From: Dactylosporangium aurantiacum
Lineage (GTDB): Bacteria > Actinomycetota > Actinomycetes > Mycobacteriales > Micromonosporaceae
Assembly (NCBI RefSeq): GCF_000716715.1
Contig: NZ_JNYJ01000077.1
Coordinates: 1-25,950, forward strand
Direction: 5' to 3'
DNA: 25,950 nucleotides
A program made the position numbers and the translations under genes. Below, in pieces: positions 8,194 through 15,192 of the stretch. Under the pieces are notes generated by a model. It was not told the DNA's origin. It searched no databases and saw nothing but the letters and a program-made list of their open reading frames with translations. Each line of letters opens with the position of its first letter. Position 1 is the first letter of the stretch.

Positions 8194-9120
8194 TCACACC
8201 CCTCTCAGGGCGAGCACCGAGACCACCAGCAGTTGAAGCAGGGTCACCGGTAGCACCACGAGCCAGGCCAGGCGCATGACCCGGTCCGCGCGCAGTGTCG
8301 GGCCACGGCGGCGCACCGCGACCAGTGCTGCCAGCACGACCGCCGTCTTGATCAGGCTCCACAGCCAGCCCGGCAGCAGCGGACCGGCGCCCCCGCCGAG
8401 AAACAGCGCCGTCGCCATCCCGGCGCCCACGGCCAGCAACGCGTACCGGCCAGTCAGCAGCACCAGCCGATCCACCCCGGACGGCTCGGCCAACACCCCG
8501 CCTGCAAGATCCCGGCCGACCGGGTACGCCAGCGGCCCCCACAGACTGAAGCCCGCCACGCCGAGCAGGAAGACCACGAACGCGGCCGGCATCTGCACCA
8601 CGAACCACAGGCCATGCTGGGCCGTCACGATCTCGCTGACCTGCAGGCTGCCCGCCGCCACCGCGGGCGCGGTCAACGCAAACATCAACGGCAACTCGTA
8701 GCCCAGCGCCTGCGCCAGGAACCGGTAGCCACCGACCAGCCCGTACACGCTGTTCGCGCCCCAGCCTGCGCACCACACGGTCAACCAGAGCGCCACGTCC
8801 AGGGCGTTGAACCAAACCACGCCCACCTGCGGGTCGGCCACCGCGGCATCGCCGATCGGCACCACCACCGCCATCAACAGCGCGATCACGAGCGGGCCGG
8901 CCGTGCCGGCGCGCCACAGCAGCGCATCCGGAGCGACCGTGGTCCGGCGCCGCTGCCGCAACAACCGCGCCGTTTCCCACACCGGCCGCCCCAGCCGCCA
9001 GCCGAACGACTGGCCGCGGCCCGCCGGATCCAGGACGCCGTCCAGCGCCGCAGCCGCCACGGCGAACAGCAGCACCAGCCCGGCCGCCGGCAGCACCCAC
9101 CAGGCCGGCGCCCCGCTCAC
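8194..9120 (-). CDS. nuoH: NuoH-like subunit lacking quinone-site loops
   Basis: Homologue of the complex I subunit that holds the quinone cavity and links the two arms. 308 residues, about eight helices. The GTG at 9118-9120 overlaps the stop of the preceding B/D-like gene by 4 bases. Clear matches to E. coli NuoH are CAGWGANSVYGLVGGYRFLA followed by QALGYEL (with the conserved Glu), FLGGGAGPLLPGWLW and LRADRVMRLAWLVVLP. Two hallmark segments are missing: the RYGPNRVG region after helix 1 (here GRGQSFGWRLGRPVWE), and the acidic loop FDxPEAEQEL (here VGRDLAGGVLAEPSG), whose acids line the E-channel. Loss of both argues against a normal quinone site. It may serve as a structural connector. Confidence 0.88.
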   Translation of the reverse strand: MSGAPAWWVLPAAGLVLLFAVAAAALDGVLDPAGRGQSFGWRLGRPVWETARLLRQRRRTTVAPDALLWRAGTAGPLVIALLMAVVVPIGDAAVADPQVGVVWFNALDVALWLTVWCAGWGANSVYGLVGGYRFLAQALGYELPLMFALTAPAVAAGSLQVSEIVTAQHGLWFVVQMPAAFVVFLLGVAGFSLWGPLAYPVGRDLAGGVLAEPSGVDRLVLLTGRYALLAVGAGMATALFLGGGAGPLLPGWLWSLIKTAVVLAALVAVRRRGPTLRADRVMRLAWLVVLPVTLLQLLVVSVLALRGV

Positions 9121-10328
9121 GGTCCAGCCCCCGCGGGCTCAGGCATCTGCACCAGTTCGTCAGGGTCCGGGTCGAAGCTGGCCAGCACCAGCCGCGCCGC
9201 CGCCACATCGAGCCCGGCCATCAACTCCTCCGCCGCGGTGAGCAGCGCCGCCGACGCGGGACGGTCACCACGGGAATCGCCCCGCGGACCGGATTCGTGG
9301 ACTGCCTCACCGGCCAGCAGACGGTCAGCGTCGGACAGCCACCGCCGCCACCGGGCGCTCACATCCCCGCCGTCGCCAACCGCCCGGCAGGCCGGGCCGT
9401 CCACATCCAGCCGTTCGGCCGCATCGGCGGTCAGCACACCAAGCCCGTCGGTCGCCCAGCGCAGACCGACCGATCGGCGCAGCCTCCGGTCGACCCGCGC
9501 CAACTCACCGCGAAGGCGATCGGCAGGTGCACAGGTCAGGACAGCGTCGCGCAGCTGCCGCACCCTGCACGCCATCGCCGGCCAGCCGGCGGTCGCGAGC
9601 AACCGGCCCAGCGAGTCCAGATGCGAAGCGGCCACCCGTCGGCCGTCCGCATCCGCATCCGACCAGTACAGCGTGGAAGCTTCGGCCGCGGCGGGCAGCA
9701 CACGAGCGTCCACCCGCTGCACCAGGTCGCCCTGCATCAGCAGGTCGACGACGAGGCCTGCCGGCCAGTCGGGCAACACCGGACCCCACGGCACGCGAAG
9801 GACGTCCAGCTTCAGGCCGTCGCGATCCGCTTCGCGGTCGGCCATCATCAGCCCGCCCGGCATCTGCATAGCGTCGCCGTGTTCTCCGTGTTCTCCGTGT
9901 TCTCCGCTCGCACCGGCATCGTCGTGCTCCTCGGAGCCGTCCTCGACGCTCTGCTGGTCATGGCCGTCATGCTGCTCGCTGCCCGCATCTGCCCACTCAT
10001 CGACACGATCCTTGTGCCCGATGTCCGCCGACAAGTCACTCATGGCTCGCCGCAAAGCGTCAGCAGCCTCCTGCGGTTCCGCAACCTGGAGGCGGGCAAG
10101 CGGCCCGGGCATCTGCCGCCACACCTCGTCAATCGCGCCTGCCAGTTCAGAACCCGGAGAACCCACCACCAGCAGCACGTCGGCGTCCGCCGGGCTTTCC
10201 GCGACGACACCGCCGATGCGGGTTAACTGAGCCTCCGCAGCCAACCGCGTCCGCGTAGCGCCCGGCGCTACGGCGAACAGCACATGCGGGCGCTTGCCCG
10301 CCCACCGCGCCAGCCCGGTCAGGACCAC
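9117..10328 (-). CDS. NuoB/NuoD-like fusion protein without redox ligands
   Basis: 403 residues from a GTG at 10326-10328 with GAAGG nine bases upstream; it overlaps the nuoA stop by 10 bases. Residues 43-95 resemble NuoB (PADADVLLVVGSPGSELAGA, then IDEVWRQMPGP). Residues 104-152 form a low-complexity linker rich in Asp, Glu and His, with GEHGEHGEHG at 142-151. Residues 157-370 resemble a shortened NuoD: WGPVLPDWPAGLVVDL aligns with GPQHPATHGVLRLVLEL, and LGVLTADAAERLDVDGPACR aligns with the VGVLTxEQALxxGxSGPxLR segment. The NuoB cysteines for cluster N2 are absent (only three scattered Cys remain), and both NuoD histidines of the HPATHG loop are lost. It is probably a structural connector rather than an electron carrier. 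NuoB and NuoD assignments are distant and made by eye. Confidence 0.72.
   Translation of the reverse strand: MVLTGLARWAGKRPHVLFAVAPGATRTRLAAEAQLTRIGGVVAESPADADVLLVVGSPGSELAGAIDEVWRQMPGPLARLQVAEPQEAADALRRAMSDLSADIGHKDRVDEWADAGSEQHDGHDQQSVEDGSEEHDDAGASGEHGEHGEHGDAMQMPGGLMMADREADRDGLKLDVLRVPWGPVLPDWPAGLVVDLLMQGDLVQRVDARVLPAAAEASTLYWSDADADGRRVAASHLDSLGRLLATAGWPAMACRVRQLRDAVLTCAPADRLRGELARVDRRLRRSVGLRWATDGLGVLTADAAERLDVDGPACRAVGDGGDVSARWRRWLSDADRLLAGEAVHESGPRGDSRGDRPASAALLTAAEELMAGLDVAAARLVLASFDPDPDELVQMPEPAGAGP
9881..9907. repeat. Three tandem 9-bp units inside the linker codons
   Basis: GTTCTCCGT is repeated at 9881-9889, 9890-9898 and 9899-9907; the last unit ends in C. On the minus strand the units encode Gly-Glu-His triplets in the NuoB/D-like linker. 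Being exact and in phase with codons, it is a likely site of slippage and length variation. Confidence 0.9.
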
Positions 10329-10669
10329 CGCAGCACACCTTCGCGCCACGCGTACACCACACCGGCCATCAACACGGCCAAGAAGGCGAACATCTCCACG
10401 ACCGCCTTGACCCCGACCTGCGCCACCACCAGCGCCCACGGATACATGAACAGCATCTCGATGTCGAACGCCAAGAACAGCATCGTCAGCACGTACCAGC
10501 GCACATGGAACCGTGACACCGCATGCTGCTCCGGCCGCACACCCGACAGGAACGGCCCCGCCCGCAACGGATCGGCCGCCACCGCCGCCAACCGATGCAC
10601 TGCATACAGCCCGACCACCACCGCGACCGCGACACCCGCCATCGCGGCGACATTCACCAGCGCCTGCAT
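10319..10669 (-). CDS. nuoA: NuoA-like subunit
   Basis: Small three-helix membrane subunit of complex I, 116 residues from the ATG at 10667-10669. The middle helix carries the family signature MLFLAFDIEMLFMYPWA, with the conserved Asp and Glu, preceded by RFHVRWYVL. The loop before it reads FLSGVRP (E. coli has FESGID). There is no strong ribosome binding site before this ATG, and the frame is open upstream through a truncated thiamine-diphosphate enzyme as far as 11449. The protein could therefore be made separately or as the end of a fusion. It begins the run of tightly coupled nuo-like genes. Confidence 0.9.
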   Translation of the reverse strand: MQALVNVAAMAGVAVAVVVGLYAVHRLAAVAADPLRAGPFLSGVRPEQHAVSRFHVRWYVLTMLFLAFDIEMLFMYPWALVVAQVGVKAVVEMFAFLAVLMAGVVYAWREGVLRWS

Positions 10670-10894
10670 GATCGCACCATCCACGCACAACTCGGCCGGC
10701 CAAGCCGGGCCGACGTCCACGTTCTCACCCGCGTACCCGTACGGAATTGCGGCAAACAGGTGAGGAGAAGCAGCCCGACAATGACTTCGGCCGCTACAGC
10801 ACGGCCGACAACGGCAACCGTTACGAGACTGGCGAGGGAGGCCCGGCGTTACAGTCCCTCGCCGAGCACGCGGCGGCAGTGCGAGCGTCGCCAT

Positions 10895-11449
10895 GGTCGC
10901 CGGCGGGGAGCCCGGTCCGACATGCCGGTACGGGTCCTCGCCGACATCCGCGACCTGGACATCGTTTGGGAAGGTCAGATGCGACACGGTCCGCTTCGCC
11001 AATGCGTTGCGAACCGCCAGGTCGACCACGCCGGGCATCTGCTGCGGGTTGGTGACCATGACGTTGTAGGCGGCCACATCGGCGTACAGGCGCTCCAGAT
11101 GCACCTCTTGCTGATAGTGCGTTCCCAGGACCGAGGTCTCCTGCATGCCCGTGAGCGCGAGGATCGGAACATGATCGAGCTTAGCGTCATAGAGCCCATT
11201 GAGCAGATGGATCGCTCCTGGCCCGGACGTCGCCGCGCACACCCCGAGCCGGCCGGTCGCCTTGGCGTAGCCGGTCGCCATGAACGCGGCCGCCTCCTCG
11301 TGCTGCACGAGGATGAACCGCAGCTGCTCACGTTGCCGCCGGAAGCCATCCATGAGCCCGTTGATCCCATCACCCGGCAGCCCGAACACGGTGTGCACGC
11401 CCCACGCGACGAGCCGCCTCGCCAGGCTTTCACCCACAATCTCAGTCAT
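10895..11449 (-). pseudogene. Truncated thiamine-diphosphate enzyme (PYR domain only)
   Basis: N-terminal third of a pyruvate oxidase / acetolactate synthase-type enzyme; full members have about 550-600 residues. From the ATG at 11447-11449, with GAGGGAG six bases upstream, the frame shows GVHTVFGLPGDGINGLMDGF, then VQHEEAAAFMATGYAK with the cofactor-activating Glu (residue 51), TSGPGAIHLLNGLYDAK and FPNDVQVADVGEDPYRHVG. Recognisable homology ends near residue 185. The middle domain and the ThDP-binding domain are missing, so it cannot be an active enzyme alone. The frame has no stop: it crosses about 225 bases of unrelated, arginine- and cysteine-rich sequence and enters nuoA in frame, giving a 376-residue ORF. 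Pyruvate oxidases of this kind can reduce quinone, but a link to the nuo genes is only inference. Confidence 0.8.
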
Positions 11450-11757
11450 CTGCCACTCCCTCAGCCAGCAAGGTGGACAGACCGTCGCAACGGCCATCGC
11501 GCGGCGCGCGCCGCCTCAAGTTCGTCTGCTACCCACCGCCCTGGGCGATAACCGAATCCACCTCCAAGACCTAGGCTAAAATTTGTACAGTGCAGCATCT
11601 GCGTGGAGGCAGGTGCGTACCGGCGGCCTGACGCTGGCGTGGATGCCCCGGCCGAGACGATCGTCGACACCCACCAACCGCCGCAGCTGACGCACGGCCG
11701 GCCCGCCACCCGGCCGGCGTCACCATCTGGGCCGCGATCCGGCCCTACAGTGTTGCC
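11450..11757. other. Divergent promoter region between the nuo-like cluster and MarR
   Basis: No gene is seen. The middle, 11570-11600, is distinctly AT-rich against its surroundings (CTAAAATTTGTACAG) and holds TGTACA at 11585-11590 (reads as its own complement) plus TACAGTGCAGCAT. This is the natural place for the promoter of the minus-strand nuo cluster and for MarR binding. A second related motif, TACAGTGTTGCCAT at 11746-11759, runs into the MarR start codon. Confidence 0.5.
11576..11598. promoter_or_regulatory. Candidate MarR operator / promoter core
   Basis: AT-rich TAAAATTTGTACAG followed by TGCAGCAT. The part from 11586 resembles motifs near the ClC gene (ATAGTGCAAT) and the truncated MarR copy (ATAGTTGCAT). 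It lies 172 bases before the MarR start; the related motif lies 149 bases before the start of the truncated MarR copy. Confidence 0.4.
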
Positions 11758-12273
11758 ATGCACAACGAACGTCGCGTCGATCCCGTCGCCGCTCCAGAAG
11801 CCGTCGAGGCCCTGCTGGCCGCCAGCCGCGCACTCGTCGGCATCGCCGCCCGCTCGCTGGCCGAGACCGATCCGGACGTCACGCTGCCGCAGTACCGTGC
11901 GCTGGTCGTCCTCGCCGCGCGCGGACCGCAGCGGGTCGCCGAAGTCGCAGCCGAGTTGCAGGTCGCCACCTCGACTGCCACTCGTATGTGTGATCGCCTG
12001 GTCCGTAAGAACCTGATCCGCCGGTCCCGTCCGTCCTCGGACCGCCGCGTGGTGCGGCTCACGCTCACCGCGGCCGGGCGCCGGCTTGTGCACCAAGTCA
12101 CCGAGCAACGGCGCGTGCAACTCGCCGCCATCGTCGCCGAGACGACCGGCATCTGGCATCCCGCGGTGGCTCCGGCCCTGCGCGCGTTCGCCGCCGCCGC
12201 GGGCGAGATCCCTGAGCATGAGTGGTGGCTCGGATTCCCGTCCGCCGACGACGACGAGCCGCGAAGCGCCTGA
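11758..12273 (+). CDS. MarR family transcriptional regulator
   Basis: Dimeric winged-helix regulator, 171 residues. Order: N-terminal dimerisation helix (ALLAASRALVGIAARSL), then DPDVTLPQYRALVVLAARGP typical of MarR helix 2, the recognition region VAEVAAELQVATSTATRMCD with RLVRKNLIRR, the wing SSDRRVVRLTLTAAGRRL, and a C-terminal dimerisation helix. The sensor ligand cannot be told; there is one Cys in the recognition helix. The ATG has no clear ribosome binding site, and a TACAGT box ends six bases before it, so the transcript may be leaderless. It is divergent from the nuo-like cluster and is its most likely regulator by position. A truncated paralogue lies at 21894. Confidence 0.93.
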   Translation: MHNERRVDPVAAPEAVEALLAASRALVGIAARSLAETDPDVTLPQYRALVVLAARGPQRVAEVAAELQVATSTATRMCDRLVRKNLIRRSRPSSDRRVVRLTLTAAGRRLVHQVTEQRRVQLAAIVAETTGIWHPAVAPALRAFAAAAGEIPEHEWWLGFPSADDDEPRSA

Positions 12274-12751
12274 CCGCACTCAGCGCACGGACGTCCGCGT
12301 CACGCCGACGATGACGTCCGGGCAGCAGTGCAGCCGCGGTCCTCGCCGGCGGCCGCCGAGCGGCGGGCCGCGGACCTCCGCAGCTGCTCCGGAGCATCTG
12401 CGGAACCGGCCCGCCCGGCGACAGGCCACGGCAGCGAGTGGCAACCGCGCTGCGGGCAGAAGCCAGACGTTCCCTGTGTCCGCGGCCCGCGGCCGGGATG
12501 CTGCCGACTCAAGCGCCGGCCGAGGCCGGCTGGCTGGGTGGCGTGCCGGCGTAGGGCGGCGGTTGCCCCCTGCGAGCGACGTTGCGCGCCCAAGCGCAGG
12601 GCGTTGCCTCGTCATCGAACCTTCATACGATCGCCTGTATGGCTCCATACGGGCGTCGCAGGGTTCATTTGCGAGGCCGTCGCACGGTGAGCGGCACAGC
12701 ACGACGCTCGCCTGCGCTACGGGACCGGCAATGCTGAAAGGAGCAGCACTC
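12274..12751. other. Gap without gene; promoter-like inverted repeats near its end
   Basis: All frames here are chance-like and arginine-rich. The only clear signals are the CATAC/GTATGG repeats at 12624-12650 and the ribosome binding site of the next gene (AAAGGAG at 12737-12743). Confidence 0.5.
12624..12650. promoter_or_regulatory. Clustered CATAC/GTATG half-sites
   Basis: GTATGG (12637-12642) and CCATAC (12645-12650) form an exact inverted repeat with a 2-base spacer; another CATAC lies at 12624-12628. The cluster sits about 100 bases upstream of the PRC-barrel gene, so it could be an operator or overlap its promoter. Confidence 0.4.
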
Positions 12752-13123
12752 GTGTTCAGAAACCCGTATGACGTGTGGCAATGGCGGACGGGCATTGCGA
12801 CCGCTGTCACGACCGGTACGCAGAACCTCGCCGGGTTCGAGGTCCGCGCGACCGACGGCAGCGTCGGCACGGTCGCCGAGGACGGTGACCAGCTCGGCAC
12901 CACATGTCTGGTGGTGGACAACGGATCGTGGATGCCCAGCCGAAGGATGATGCTGCCGGCCGGCACCGTCGAAGACGTGGATTGCGCGGCGGGCATCATC
13001 AGGCTGGACCGGACCGGATCACAGCTGCGTGACTCGCCCGCCTACGACCCGGAAAGCTTCGGGCGCCCCCATTACTACGACGTGGTGGCCCACTACTTCG
13101 CCGACACCTACCAGGACGCATAG
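12752..13123 (+). CDS. PRC-barrel domain protein
   Basis: 123 residues from GTG at 12752, chosen because AAAGGAG lies 8 bases upstream; an in-frame ATG at 12731 precedes that site. The PRC-barrel covers about residues 20-100: NLAGFEVRATDGSVGTVAED, LGTTCLVVDNGSWMPSRRMM, LPAGTVEDVDCAAGIIRLDR, then a partly conserved tail (RDSPAYDPESFG) and an aromatic end, HYYDVVAHYF. PRC-barrel proteins of this form are common in actinobacteria and often stress-induced; their role is poorly defined. It converges on the DUF3040 gene across a strong hairpin. Two Cys in the barrel are not typical. Confidence 0.88.
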   Translation: MFRNPYDVWQWRTGIATAVTTGTQNLAGFEVRATDGSVGTVAEDGDQLGTTCLVVDNGSWMPSRRMMLPAGTVEDVDCAAGIIRLDRTGSQLRDSPAYDPESFGRPHYYDVVAHYFADTYQDA

Positions 13124-13125
13124 CG

Positions 13126-13165
13126 CGGGCACCGGCCGGGCCCGGCCGGACCCGGCCGGTGCCCG
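13126..13165. terminator. Bidirectional terminator hairpin
   Basis: A perfect 15-bp stem, CGGGCACCGGCCGGG at 13126-13140 paired with CCCGGCCGGTGCCCG at 13151-13165, has a 10-base loop. It begins 2 bases after the PRC-barrel stop and 20 bases from the DUF3040 stop, so it can end both convergent transcripts. There is no T tract, as is usual in actinobacteria. Confidence 0.85.
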
Positions 13166-13184
13166 AACAGGCGAGCGAGCCTGC

Positions 13185-13481
13185 TCAGATGGCCGACAGG
13201 TCCTCATCGGAGTCGCCGTCACCACTCAGCAGCACGACCGCGGCGACGGCCTTGATCGTGACCAGGAGAGCGACGAACCAGCCCAGCCACACCCACACCC
13301 CGAGAGTCAGCACGACCGTGACCACCGCCGCGGCCGTCACCGCAGTCCGGCCGTGGTATTCGCGCGGTGCGACCGGCCGCAGACCGGCGAGCCCGGCAAC
13401 GAAATCGGCGTCCTGCTCACGCGTCCGCCTCGCCAGCTCGGCCAGGCACTCCTCATCCCAAGACGGCAGCTTGTCCCTCAT
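13185..13481 (-). CDS. DUF3040-like small membrane protein
   Basis: 98 residues from ATG at 13479-13481. A soluble N-terminal helix (LPSWDEECLAELARRTREQD, then ADFVAGLAGLRP) is followed by two membrane segments (TAVTAAAVVTVVLTLGVWVW and WFVALLVTIKAVAAVVLL) and a short acidic tail (DGDSDEDLSAI). This layout is that of DUF3040 proteins, which are actinobacterial and of unknown function. The start lacks a strong ribosome binding site. The frame is open far upstream, but that part is not protein-like. An AT-rich promoter-like stretch and a TGCAT/ATGCA palindrome lie 50-80 bases upstream. Confidence 0.78.
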   Translation of the reverse strand: MRDKLPSWDEECLAELARRTREQDADFVAGLAGLRPVAPREYHGRTAVTAAAVVTVVLTLGVWVWLGWFVALLVTIKAVAAVVLLSGDGDSDEDLSAI

Positions 13482-13803
13482 GAAGTCCGCACTCGAACAT
13501 GGCACCGCGACCACTCCGTCGGATATATCAATGGCATACTGCGATAGTTGCATGTATGCACACGCGACGCAGTGCGAGTCACCCGGGCGGCGGACTACGG
13601 CGCGGGCCGCGAGACAGAACTCGGTCGATAACGCTGGACGGTATCCGCAAATACGACCGATCGCAGGTCCTCGCGCATGACCTCTTGCCCCCCCGAAGCC
13701 GTAGCGCGCCGCGTCGGCTCGGGACAACGTCACCGCCCGTCCCAGCACGGTGGCCAGCTCCCCGGCCTCGACGGCGACCGGCACGGTCGACCGAGGGCGT
13801 TGA
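13482..13803. other. Gap upstream of DUF3040; possible decayed gene piece
   Basis: Apart from the palindrome at 13549-13560 no gene is seen. On the minus strand, about 13690-13850, two frames that join near 13795 read GVAGALAVSMYGLINALGR then VPVAVEAGELATVLGRAVTL followed by SRADAARYGF. Both have mostly G or C at third positions and look like one broken gene (membrane helix plus small domain). I do not recognise the family. Confidence 0.3.
13544..13560. promoter_or_regulatory. ATAGTTGCAT motif with TGCAT/ATGCA palindrome
   Basis: ATAGTTGCAT at 13544-13553 runs into TGCAT-GT-ATGCA (13549-13560), an exact inverted repeat. The same decamer occurs upstream of the truncated MarR copy at 21745-21754. 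Read on the minus strand it lies just before a TATATC box (about 13522-13527), so it may overlap the promoter of the DUF3040 gene. Confidence 0.5.
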
Positions 13804-15153
13804 TCAGCCCGTACATCGAGACGGCCAAGGCGCCTGCCACGCCGGCCCGTGGAGCCGACCGTCTGCAGCGGTCCGGACCGTGGGGCTTTCTCCCCGCCAT
13901 GTTGCTGCAGCGCAGTCGCTGACGCCGGCCGTCCCGGTTGGGCGGACCGTTTTCCCCGCACTGTGACGCATCCCGCCGTACCGCAGGGCTGGCGGCGGCC
14001 TGGATACCGGGCGGTGCGGTGCCCGGGCGTGTCCGGGTGCCGCTTGCGAAGCACAGCCGGACTGTCGGGCGTGACCGGGGCGTCCTGGCCCAATGTGCGC
14101 CATGTAGCCGACACAGTGAGTCTGCTCCGTTCGATGCACCCCTGGTCCACGGTTGCGGTCGCGGGTAACCGCGGCGCGACCGCGGCTGCGTCCGGGCCGT
14201 CGCACCGACGCGGCCGAAGGTCTGCGGCCCGGCACCGGGTCGCTCGCCGCCCGACCGCCAGCATCGCCGGTTCCGTGCGGCTGCCCGCCCCGCTCCGGTG
14301 TGTTGTCGTCGGTAACGCCGCTCTCATGGCCACCTGCGGTGGTAACCGTCGGCTCACACAACATGCCGGCACGCAGCTGCTGCAGCGCCGCCCGTAACAG
14401 CCGCGACACCTGCATCTGCGAGACGCCGATCTGCTCAGCAAGCTCCCGCTGGGTCAGGTCGGCGAAGTAGTACAACGTGACGATGCGCAACTGCTGCTCC
14501 GGCAGCCGGCCCAGCTCGGCGTGCAGCGCCGCCCGTTCGTCCGCGCCCGCGAGCAGGTCGACGCCGTCGGTGACCGTGTCGCCGACGGTGCAATCAGCGC
14601 CCCAGACGGTCGTAGGGCCGTCCAGCGACAGCATGTGCTGTTCATGGGTCACGCGGCGGACAGCTGTGATATCGGCCTCGGAGCACTGCAGGGCGACCGC
14701 GAGTTCCGGATCCCGCGGATCGCGACGAAGTCGTTGGGTGAGTTCCTCCGTCACCGCCGACATCCGCAGCAGCAACTCTCCGGCGGCTCTCGGCGTGCGA
14801 AGTGTCCACCGGTTGTCCCGCAGATACCGTTTGAGGGTCCCGGCAACAGTCGATGTCGCGAAGGACGAGAACGGTGTGCCACGTCGCGGATCGAAGCGGT
14901 CGACCGCCTCGATCAGGGCGAGGGCTGCCACCTGACGGATGTCCTGTGCACGAGGATCGGACCGGTACCGCGCCGCGATGGAGTACGCCAACCGCAGATG
15001 CCGCTCGACCAACCGGTTGCGTATCATGCCGACCGATCTCGCATCGGCGGCAGCCAGCTCACCGAAGGTCGCCCGACACTCCGGATCGCCGCAGGCGCAG
15101 ACCGCCGATCGCACCTGCGGGCTGTCACGGCGGTCAAGCCGGTCGGTGTTCAT
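13804..15153 (-). CDS. SigB/SigF-type sigma factor with abnormal C-terminal extension
   Basis: RNA polymerase sigma-70 family factor of the stress/sporulation group 3. The ATG at 15151-15153 has AAAGGA 9 bases upstream. Region 2 (about 45-120) reads LVERHLRLAYSIAARYRSDP and VAALALIEAVDRFDPRRGTP; region 3 follows (about 120-195); region 4 (about 210-262) has LPEQQLRIVTLYYFADLTQR then ELAEQIGVSQMQVSRLLRAA. Such proteins normally end soon after this point, at about 260-280 residues. Here the frame continues to 449 residues with low-complexity Arg, Gly and Pro sequence and mixed third-codon bases, so the natural stop was probably lost; the true domain ends near 14360. The N-terminus has an unusual CACGDPEC cluster (19-26). 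No anti-sigma gene is adjacent. Confidence 0.85.
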   Translation of the reverse strand: MNTDRLDRRDSPQVRSAVCACGDPECRATFGELAAADARSVGMIRNRLVERHLRLAYSIAARYRSDPRAQDIRQVAALALIEAVDRFDPRRGTPFSSFATSTVAGTLKRYLRDNRWTLRTPRAAGELLLRMSAVTEELTQRLRRDPRDPELAVALQCSEADITAVRRVTHEQHMLSLDGPTTVWGADCTVGDTVTDGVDLLAGADERAALHAELGRLPEQQLRIVTLYYFADLTQRELAEQIGVSQMQVSRLLRAALQQLRAGMLCEPTVTTAGGHESGVTDDNTPERGGQPHGTGDAGGRAASDPVPGRRPSAASVRRPGRSRGRAAVTRDRNRGPGVHRTEQTHCVGYMAHIGPGRPGHARQSGCASQAAPGHARAPHRPVSRPPPALRYGGMRHSAGKTVRPTGTAGVSDCAAATWRGESPTVRTAADGRLHGPAWQAPWPSRCTG

Positions 15154-15192
15154 TGCGCCGGTTCCTTTCGTCGGCGATCGAGCGAACTCCGA

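Noticed and set aside
10670..10894. A hydrophobic reading between the ThDP stump and nuoA (LASLVTVAVVGRAVAAEVIV then GLLLLTCL) on the minus strand
   Set aside because: It has no start codon, leads into Arg-rich sequence and matches no family; it may be chance or a scrap of a lost membrane protein.
14521..15192. Plus-strand frame upstream of the GH15 stump, open from 14521
   Set aside because: This part is antisense to the sigma factor and shows no similarity to GH15; only the portion after about 15193 is homologous.
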